Assembly: GCA_035630195.1 (NCBI GenBank)
Contig: DASQLD010000319.1
Coordinates: 1-9,233, forward strand
DNA: 9,233 bases
Source: DASQDN01 sp035630195
GTDB lineage: Bacteria > Acidobacteriota > Terriglobia > Bryobacterales > Bryobacteraceae
Direction: 5' to 3'
In this document: piece after piece, positions 1 through 6,178 of the stretch
Layout: every line of letters starts with the position of its first letter
Position numbering within the stretch: position 1 is the first letter of the stretch
Notes under the pieces: generated by a model
Told to the model about the DNA's origin: nothing
The model's database searches: none
Seen by the model: the letters and a program-made list of their open reading frames with translations, nothing else
Position numbers and translations under genes: made by a program

Positions 1-41
1 GCCCGGATCTGTTCCAGGCTCAGCTTCTCGCCATCTCGCAT
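1..41 (-). CDS. 5' end of a gene cut by the window edge, possibly a transposase/integrase
   Basis: An ATG at 39-41 on the minus strand opens a frame that stays open to the window edge and reads MRDGEKLSLEQIRA. The composition (charged start, then a helix rich in Leu, Glu and Gln) looks like real protein. It resembles, from memory, the first residues of an integrase-core transposase family common in soil and Acidobacteriota metagenomes, where a KLSLEQI-type opening is followed by a helical DNA-binding region. An AGGG lies about 13 nt upstream of the ATG, rather far for a ribosome binding site. Only 14 codons are visible, so the family assignment is a guess; the reading frame itself is what is seen. 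The repeats at 74-131 would lie just upstream of this gene, which fits the end of an insertion element. Confidence 0.38.
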   Translation of the reverse strand, partial: MRDGEKLSLEQIR

Positions 42-73
42 GCCAATAATCAATCCCTAGCATGCGCTCGCTT

Positions 74-131
74 CCTTCAGGCTCATCCTGTGTTAGAAAT
101 AAGCTCCCCTTCAGGCTCATCATGCGTTAGA
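74..131. repeat. Direct repeat, two copies with 34-nt period
   Basis: Positions 74-97 and 108-131 are 24-nt direct copies differing at only two positions (88/122 and 91/125). Both begin CCTTCAGGCTCATC and end GTTAGA. A weaker partial match (GCTCATTATCCTGA) occurs at 161-174, inside the tRNA promoter. The first 12 nt of the repeat also occur in inverted orientation at 9194-9205. The repeat lies between the possible transposase start and the tRNA promoter. It could be a transposase-binding end of an insertion element or a genome-dispersed intergenic repeat; the sequence alone does not decide. Confidence 0.7.
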
Positions 132-143
132 CAAGACTGAAGT

Positions 144-172
144 TTGACAGTGACAATTAAGCTCATTATCCT
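144..172 (+). promoter_or_regulatory. Sigma70-type promoter of the CAT tRNA
   Basis: A perfect -35 box TTGACA (144-149) is followed by a 17-nt spacer and a -10 box TATCCT (167-172, four of six matches to TATAAT). The predicted start of transcription, near 179-180, is 2-3 nt before the mature 5' end of the tRNA, a short leader typical of single tRNA genes. Confidence 0.75.
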
Positions 173-181
173 GAAAGTAGC

Positions 182-258
182 GCCGGTGTAGCTCAGGTGG
201 TTAGAGCGACGGTCTCATAATCCGTAGGTCGCTGGTTCAACTCCAGCCGCCGGCACCA
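182..258 (+). tRNA. tRNA-Met (CAT anticodon), elongator type; tRNA-Ile2 not excluded
   Basis: A complete cloverleaf of 77 nt can be folded by eye. The acceptor stem pairs 182-188 with 248-254 (one T-G wobble). The D stem is GCTC/GAGC (191-194, 204-207) and the anticodon loop CTCATAA (214-220) has CAT at 216-218. The variable loop is AGGTC, and the T stem GCTGG/CCAGC encloses TTCAACT. The CCA end (256-258) is encoded. The first pair is G-C, so this is not an initiator tRNA, which would have an unpaired position 1-72. The anticodon stem has a T-T mismatch at its loop-closing pair. CAT is shared by elongator tRNA-Met and by the tRNA-Ile whose C34 is changed to lysidine by TilS; Met is preferred on general likeness of the anticodon arm. 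The gene converges on parB with 3 nt between them. Confidence 0.93.
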
Positions 259-261
259 TCT

Positions 262-1176
262 TCATTTCTTGTCGCTGAGGATCAAGTTATAGACCCGGTC
301 CAGATCGTCGGCAGAAAAATACTCGATTTCTATTCGTCCCCTCGTTGCGCCTTGGGAGACAATGCGCACTCGCGTGCCAAGAGCGGCTTCGAGTTCTCGC
401 GTCGCTGCAGCCACATTCGGATCAAATGTGGGCTCGTTCGTGCGTTCTGTCGAGACCTGTACATCTCGCTTGGTCGTGATGGCCTGGATTATCCTTTCCA
501 CTTGACGTACGGATAATCCCTCTGCCGCCGCCCGCTGGGCGATTTCTGTCTGTAGTTCTTCGTTAGGCAAACCGAGGATCGCTCGTGCGTGACCCATGCT
601 GATCCGGTGCTCAGCCACAAGTAATTGTATGTCCCGCGGGAGCCGCAACAACCTAATGAGGTTGGTTACCGTAGTACGATCCTTGCCGGTCCGCTGGCCG
701 ATGTCTTCATGACTGAGACTATGCTCACGCGCCAGTCGATCGAGTGCTTGAGCCACTTCGATGGGATTGAGATCTTCGCGCTGGATATTCTCAATGAGTG
801 CGACTTCCAGCAATCGGTCGGTGGCGAAGTCCTGGACGACTACAGGCACCTCCGCTAACCCTGCGAGTCGCGCGGCTCGCCAGCGGCGCTCCCCAGCGAC
901 GAGTTGATACTTAGAATCGGTGTAACGAACAATTAGCGGTTGTATGATGCCGTTGGCGCGGATGGATTGCGCGAGATCACCAAGGCGTTCGGGGACGAAG
1001 ACGGAGCGAGGCTGTAGAGGGTTAGGTTCGATGGCGTCGATCGGCAGTTTCTGAACGGCATTTGCCGAGGCTGCGGGTTCAGCTTGGGTTGCTGGCGCGG
1101 TAACTGCGTTACGGCTCGGCAGCAGAGCTGACAGCCCTTTACCGAGCGCTTTGCGTTGATCTGGACCTTTGGTCAT
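262..1176 (-). CDS. parB: ParB/Spo0J chromosome-partition protein, parS-binding CTPase clamp
   Basis: ParB of 304 residues, a usual length for chromosomal members. It binds parS, loads as a CTP-dependent sliding clamp and spreads on DNA to form the partition complex that ParA moves. Visible in order: an N-terminal tail with the GKGLSALLPS motif common in chromosomal ParB (residues 12-21, expected to contact ParA); the N domain starting LPIDAIEPNPLQPR (44-57); the CTP-binding motif GERRWRAARLA (95-105); the second nucleotide motif ENIQREDLNPIE (129-140); a helix-turn-helix around 154-178 (SHEDIGQRTGKDRTTVTNLI); and a C-terminal dimerisation region (about 255-304). The ATG at 1176 lies inside the 3' end of parA (38-nt overlap), implying translational coupling; no strong ribosome binding site is seen. 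Two parS sites lie about 820-910 nt upstream. Its stop is 3 nt from the tRNA 3' end on the opposite strand. Confidence 0.97.
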   Translation of the reverse strand: MTKGPDQRKALGKGLSALLPSRNAVTAPATQAEPAASANAVQKLPIDAIEPNPLQPRSVFVPERLGDLAQSIRANGIIQPLIVRYTDSKYQLVAGERRWRAARLAGLAEVPVVVQDFATDRLLEVALIENIQREDLNPIEVAQALDRLAREHSLSHEDIGQRTGKDRTTVTNLIRLLRLPRDIQLLVAEHRISMGHARAILGLPNEELQTEIAQRAAAEGLSVRQVERIIQAITTKRDVQVSTERTNEPTFDPNVAAATRELEAALGTRVRIVSQGATRGRIEIEYFSADDLDRVYNLILSDKK

Positions 1177-1930
1177 TTTCTAAGATCTCTTTTGCCAGCT
1201 TGATATAACTCTCAGCACCCTTAGAGCGAACGTCGTAGAGAAGAATTGGTTTTCCGTGACTTGGCGCCTCGGCCAATCGTACGCTACGGGGAATGACGGT
1301 CTTGAAAACCTCGTCCTCGAAGAATTCGGCCAGATCCGCTGCCACTTGGCGAGTGAGATTGGTGCGGTCGTCATACATGGTTAGCAGAATGCCTTGGATG
1401 GCGAGGTTGTGCTGAAAAGAGTCTTTAATTCCATCGATAGTATCCATGAGCTGAGAGACGCCTTCCAAGGCGAAGAATTCGCATTGGATCGGTATCAACA
1501 CGGCATCTGCCGCAACTAGGGCGTTGAGCGTCAGAAGATCGAGCGCAGGAGGGCAATCTATGAGGATGTAGTCGTACGCGCCACGAACTGCTTCTACTTT
1601 GAATTTCAGACGGCTTTCACGGTCGGGCACATCCACAAGTTCAAGATTTGCGGCCACGAGATTCCGGTTAGAGGGTACCAGATCTAAGCCTTCGCATTCC
1701 GTCTTCACAGCAATTTCGCTGATGGCTGTCTCGCTAAAAAGAGCATGATAGGTGGTCAGTTGCTCAGTTGTCTTGGCGACGCCAACCCCCGTCGTAGCAT
1801 TGCCTTGAGGATCGCAATCGATCAAGAGTATATGTAAATCGTTGGCTGCCAAGGAAGCAGCCAGGTTTATGGCAGTCGTTGTCTTACCGACGCCACCCTT
1901 TTGGTTGGCGATTGCAATTACTTTGGCCAT
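1139..1930 (-). CDS. parA: ParA/Soj chromosome-partition ATPase
   Basis: A 263-residue ParA/Soj-type P-loop ATPase without an N-terminal DNA-binding domain, as in chromosomal partition systems. It binds the nucleoid non-specifically as an ATP dimer and is stimulated by ParB to hydrolyse ATP, pulling the origin region apart. The deviant Walker A box KGGVGKTT is at residues 11-18 with the signature lysine, the A' motif LLIDCDPQGN at 35-44, and Walker B YILIDCPPAL at 121-130. The protein starts MAKVIAIANQ, exactly at the first beta strand, which supports the ATG at 1930. It is first in a two-gene operon with parB and follows mnmG on the same strand after a 168-nt gap carrying two parS sites. A TACAAT at 1946-1951 could be its -10 box. 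Confidence 0.97.
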   Translation of the reverse strand: MAKVIAIANQKGGVGKTTTAINLAASLAANDLHILLIDCDPQGNATTGVGVAKTTEQLTTYHALFSETAISEIAVKTECEGLDLVPSNRNLVAANLELVDVPDRESRLKFKVEAVRGAYDYILIDCPPALDLLTLNALVAADAVLIPIQCEFFALEGVSQLMDTIDGIKDSFQHNLAIQGILLTMYDDRTNLTRQVAADLAEFFEDEVFKTVIPRSVRLAEAPSHGKPILLYDVRSKGAESYIKLAKEILENDQRSRSTQSAR

Positions 1931-1945
1931 ATTGAAGGCAATCCG

Positions 1946-1951
1946 ATTGTA
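1946..1951 (-). promoter_or_regulatory. Possible -10 box for parA
   Basis: On the minus strand TACAAT (five of six matches to TATAAT) lies 15 nt before the parA ATG, which would give a very short leader. No convincing -35 box is found 16-18 nt upstream, so support is weak. Read-through from mnmG is an alternative source of parA transcription. Confidence 0.25.
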
Positions 1952-1993
1952 GCGCGGAACGGAGCTTCAGCGTCTTCAGTCGCGGCATAACTT

Positions 1994-2009
1994 GGTTCCA
2001 CGTGGAACA
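1994..2009. promoter_or_regulatory. parS: parS site 1 (ParB-binding centromere)
   Basis: GGTTCCACGTGGAACA matches the parS consensus TGTTCCACGTGGAACA at 15 of 16 positions; the inner 14 nt (1995-2008) are a perfect palindrome. It lies 64 nt upstream of the parA start and could also let ParB influence parA transcription. ParB and its target being side by side supports the call. Confidence 0.93.
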
Positions 2010-2067
2010 CGCTCAGCCCTAGCTGGAATTAGTGGTCTTGGCGACTTCGTACGGGTATATCGGCCGA

Positions 2068-2083
2068 CGTTCCACGTGAAACA
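2068..2083. promoter_or_regulatory. parS: parS site 2 (ParB-binding centromere)
   Basis: CGTTCCACGTGAAACA matches the asymmetric parS form TGTTCCACGTGAAACA at 15 of 16 positions. Its centre is 74 bp from the centre of site 1, close to seven turns of the helix, so both sites face the same side of the DNA. It lies 15 nt beyond the mnmG stop codon. Confidence 0.93.
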
Positions 2084-2098
2084 AGTAATATACGACTG

Positions 2099-3931
<1,833 letters not shown>

Positions 3932-4300
3932 CTACTGATGGGCAGAATACTGCTGCTGCGGAGGATTCAATTTAATGACGAGGGTCTTCTCGGGAGCATC
4001 CAACTCATAAACTTGGCCGAAGGTTTGATAACTCTTCGCGATAACCTGGACACGAACTTTGCCTTGAGGCATGGTTGGAAGCTTGGCAATGCCTTCCTGA
4101 TTGGTGCGTATCTCCCAATGGGTCATGTTCTTCTTCCCCATCTTGACGATGGAGCGGCCCTCGACGAAATCGACGATAACCGAGGCGCGCTCAATTGGCT
4201 TGTCACCGAGTGTTTTGACCTCGACTTTCAACTGTGTCGTGTCATCAGCCGATAGAGAACCGACCAACAGCGCAAAGAGCAAAGTGAATCTCGACACCAT
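3932..4300 (-). CDS. Small secreted protein with carboxypeptidase-regulatory-like (Ig-type beta) domain
   Basis: A 122-residue protein. Residues 1-18 (MVSRFTLLFALLVGSLSA) form a typical signal peptide with a cleavage point after the LSA; no lipobox cysteine is present, so it is probably periplasmic or exported. The rest reads as alternating beta strands. A segment of the form KPIERASVIVDF followed by a glycine turn and an RVQVIAKSYQTFG strand resembles carboxypeptidase-regulatory-like domains, abundant in Acidobacteriota surface proteins. The tail is Pro/Gln-rich. The ATG at 4300 is preceded by AGGATT, a short-spaced ribosome binding site. The gene lies 19 nt after hpnE and its TAG abuts the mnmG ATG. 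The domain assignment comes from the strand pattern; no enzymatic residues are seen and the function is unknown. Confidence 0.8.
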   Translation of the reverse strand: MVSRFTLLFALLVGSLSADDTTQLKVEVKTLGDKPIERASVIVDFVEGRSIVKMGKKNMTHWEIRTNQEGIAKLPTMPQGKVRVQVIAKSYQTFGQVYELDAPEKTLVIKLNPPQQQYSAHQ

Positions 4301-4319
4301 AATCCTATTATCTGCGATT

Positions 4320-5156
4320 TCAGGCTATATCGGGCAATACGAACTTCACCGGATGCCCGGCAGCTTGTGTGACCGCCTCGGCGGCAAGGTAACCGCTGCG
4401 CACTGCCCCTTCCATAGTTGAGGGCCAACCCGAGCTAACCCAATCTCCGGCGCGAAATACGTTCGGAACGTCAGTCCTGATAGATGGACGCTTCAACCCG
4501 GGTTTCGCCGAGTACGTGGCTCGCAACTCCTTCACCACATGAAAGCGCTCAACTTGTGCGCTTACCGCAGCAGGGAAGAACTCCTTCAGTTCTCGCAGGG
4601 ATAGGGCTAGAACTTCTTGCCTATCCATTTTCACGAGGGACCGGGACGCGCTGACCACAAGTTGCACATACTTACCGCCACCCTTATTGAACATCCACTG
4701 AATAGTGCGATCTAGCAACGTCGCATGAGGCAGATCAGTTATTGAGCGATCAAACCAAATGTGGATCCCGGTGATCGGCGAGTGCTCGAATCCATCAACA
4801 GGTGACCCAGTCAGAGCCTGCGACCTCTCGAAAGGCACAGCGCTGATGTAATAATCCGCGCGACGAACTTCATCCCCCACGCGCATCCCGTCACCGGTCA
4901 GTGATGCCGCGGCTGCCCGAAGGTACACCCTGACCTTTGGATTCGAAGACCAAAGATCCGCGTTGTAAAGGTTCCCAAGCGAGCCCTTCGGTATGCCCAT
5001 CTCATAACAGTCTCTGGTCGCCAGGAATCCCAGCCAGAAGACTTGAAAAGCACAGGCTGCCGCCATCCGGTCGAGTTCTTCATTGACCGCGCTTCCAGGA
5101 TCTGACGCCAAAAACGCTCGACTACACGGGGCGGCTGCGACTTCTCCTGTAACCAA
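4320..5156 (-). CDS. hpnE: HpnE, C-terminal part (frameshifted gene), hydroxysqualene dehydroxylase
   Basis: This frame carries the C-terminal 60% of the HpnE-like protein. True homology starts at SAVNEELDRMAAACAFQVF (about 5093 downward), a block diagnostic of squalene-associated FAD enzymes. The roughly 21 codons from the apparent ATG at 5156 to that point are out of frame and not part of the protein. Further on are GIHIWFDRSI, a central beta-sheet region, and the FAD-contacting end VFRAGDWVSSGWPSTMEGAV followed by RSGYLAAEAV, the usual closing motif of amine oxidase/phytoene desaturase-type flavoproteins. It ends 19 nt before the secreted-protein gene. Joined to the upstream part with one base restored, the protein would be about 431 residues, the usual HpnE length. 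No other stop or frameshift is seen, so the lesion is recent or a sequencing/assembly error. Confidence 0.88.
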   Translation of the reverse strand: MVTGEVAAAPCSRAFLASDPGSAVNEELDRMAAACAFQVFWLGFLATRDCYEMGIPKGSLGNLYNADLWSSNPKVRVYLRAAAASLTGDGMRVGDEVRRADYYISAVPFERSQALTGSPVDGFEHSPITGIHIWFDRSITDLPHATLLDRTIQWMFNKGGGKYVQLVVSASRSLVKMDRQEVLALSLRELKEFFPAAVSAQVERFHVVKELRATYSAKPGLKRPSIRTDVPNVFRAGDWVSSGWPSTMEGAVRSGYLAAEAVTQAAGHPVKFVLPDIA

Positions 5157-5614
5157 TCAGTCATCGATATGTCATTGAGATCGGGACGCTTACCGTACTC
5201 CGACTGAAGAGACAGCAACCCTCGTACAAGGGCCAACTTTTCACTCGCCGTGAGGTATCGCATACCGAGAAACGATCCGGCGAAGTGAAGCGGTCGTGGG
5301 AGGACTCCTGCGCGAAAGATAGATGTGCGGCCACCAGGCTCCATGAAATAGAACTCTCGGTGGAACTCAATCTGGTCGAGCACACCCAAGCGTCGATAGA
5401 AGTCGAGAAGATTGACGCAGCACCGCAGTAGGATGTGCTGGCAATTATCGATCGTTTCACCCTGCCCGTCGCCGGTCGGAATGGTGTACGAAGTAGCCCG
5501 GCCGCCCAGGTACGGTCGCGATTCAAAAAGCTGCACGTCGTAGCCGACGCTCGCCAGAGCTGCAGTCGCAGCCATACCGGCAAGACCGCCGCCAACGACG
5601 ATCACACTTGGCAT
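4898..5614 (-). CDS. hpnE: HpnE, N-terminal part (frameshifted gene), FAD-binding domain
   Basis: The protein starts MPSVIVVGGGLAGMAATAAL with the dinucleotide-binding GGGLAG (residues 8-13), then the acidic strand end QLFESRPYLGGRA that holds the FAD ribose. This is the amino-oxidase fold of squalene-associated desaturases. HpnE acts after HpnC and HpnD, reducing hydroxysqualene to squalene for hopanoid synthesis. Real homology runs to FWRQIL (residue 173, codon 5096-5098). Adding one base between 5094 and 5095 turns the next codons into V-S-A-V-N-E-E-L, restoring the family sequence. As written, the frame shifts and runs on for about 65 meaningless residues to the stop at 4898. The ATG at 5614 sits right before the first beta strand. 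hpnC and hpnD are not in the window. A 38-codon peptide gene ends 11 nt upstream. Confidence 0.88.
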   Translation of the reverse strand: MPSVIVVGGGLAGMAATAALASVGYDVQLFESRPYLGGRATSYTIPTGDGQGETIDNCQHILLRCCVNLLDFYRRLGVLDQIEFHREFYFMEPGGRTSIFRAGVLPRPLHFAGSFLGMRYLTASEKLALVRGLLSLQSEYGKRPDLNDISMTDWLQEKSQPPRVVERFWRQILEARSMKNSTGWRQPVLFKSSGWDSWRPETVMRWAYRRARLGTFTTRIFGLRIQRSGCTFGQPRHH

Positions 5615-5625
5615 CTACTACCAGA

Positions 5626-5742
5626 TTAATAACGAGCGGGAACCCGAGAGCGTAAACCGCCACCGGGACCGCCGCTGAGGTTGAGGGCGATCCACAGAAC
5701 AATGAACGCAAACAGAACCAAAGTCAGGTCCGTAAAATCCAT
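5626..5742 (-). CDS. 38-aa single-helix membrane peptide
   Basis: ATG at 5742 to TAA at 5626 gives 38 residues. An acidic start MDFTDLT is followed by one hydrophobic helix (LVLFAFIVLWIALNL, residues 8-22), then a glycine-rich turn SGGPGGG and a basic tail LRSRVPARY. The positive tail suggests the C-terminus is cytoplasmic. The clean split into helix and basic tail is unlike random translation. The gene fits between the Cys-rich gene and hpnE (11 nt before its ATG) and a promoter-like sequence lies just upstream. No clear ribosome binding site is seen. No family is recognised; it may be a small membrane partner or a leader peptide for hpnE translation. Confidence 0.55.
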   Translation of the reverse strand: MDFTDLTLVLFAFIVLWIALNLSGGPGGGLRSRVPARY

Positions 5743-5766
5743 GCTGTTAACTAGATTTCAGTATGC

Positions 5767-5794
5767 AGTATATTTGCAGCTTAAACAAGATCAA
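5767..5794 (-). promoter_or_regulatory. Candidate promoter for the small peptide and hpnE
   Basis: On the minus strand the -35 box TTGATC (5789-5794; four of six matches) and the -10 box TATACT (5767-5772; five of six) are 16 nt apart. Transcription would start near 5760, about 18 nt before the ATG at 5742. The 58-nt gap is AT-rich compared with its surroundings. It would separate the hpnE group from trpE(G) transcription. Confidence 0.5.
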
Positions 5795-5800
5795 ACCGTT

Positions 5801-6178
5801 TCAGGACCAGTAGCCGGTCGCCAATCCAATTGCCAGCGCCAGGACTCCGCCGACAACCGGAAACGCAGCAACTGAAACGACAGTGCGCGTTAGCATGCCC
5901 ATCGGTGACGACCGTGTCGCGATCAGAGTTTGCACGCCAACGATAGCCGCCCACACCCCGCCGGACCCAGCGAGGCCAATCTCGCACCAGGGGCAATGTG
6001 GCACGCCATGCGAGTGGACATTACACATCGCATCGGCTCCATTCCACAAGGATCGGCAGCCACACTGATACACCAAGTTACAGAAGTTGATGTAGAAGAC
6101 CGATGTCACCGCCGCAGCGAGAACTGCGATGGCTACTTTATGGGATCGACGACTACCGCTGTGCGAAAGATCGGTCAC
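5801..6178 (-). CDS. Cys/His-rich three-helix membrane protein of unknown function
   Basis: A 125-residue protein with a GTG start at 6178, overlapping the end of trpE(G) by 26 nt. Three hydrophobic segments are visible (about 14-35, 68-88, 98-121). The basic N-terminus (SGSRRSHK) and the basic loop between helices 2 and 3 place those regions in the cytoplasm, so the loop at 36-67 should face outside. That loop holds Cys39, Cys41, Cys52, His55, His57, His61, Cys62 and Cys65, with Cys33 at the end of helix 1. The pattern is C-G-C, then C-N-V-H, then HCPWC. The C-P-W-C pair recalls thiol-disulfide or vitamin K epoxide reductase-like membrane proteins, or a metal site. It is not a haem c site, which needs CxxCH. 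No stronger family match is claimed. The reading frame is well supported by its hydrophobic pattern; the start is less certain, as no good ribosome binding site is seen. Confidence 0.78.
   Translation of the reverse strand: MTDLSHSGSRRSHKVAIAVLAAAVTSVFYINFCNLVYQCGCRSLWNGADAMCNVHSHGVPHCPWCEIGLAGSGGVWAAIVGVQTLIATRSSPMGMLTRTVVSVAAFPVVGGVLALAIGLATGYWS

Noticed and set aside
165..174. DnaA box near the tRNA (TTATCCTGA)
   Set aside because: Two mismatches to TTATCCACA, no companion boxes, and the site coincides with the tRNA -10 region.
6059..6075. c-type haem site in the Cys-rich protein
   Set aside because: The motif around residues 61-66 is HCPWCE, not CxxCH, and no other CxxCH is present.
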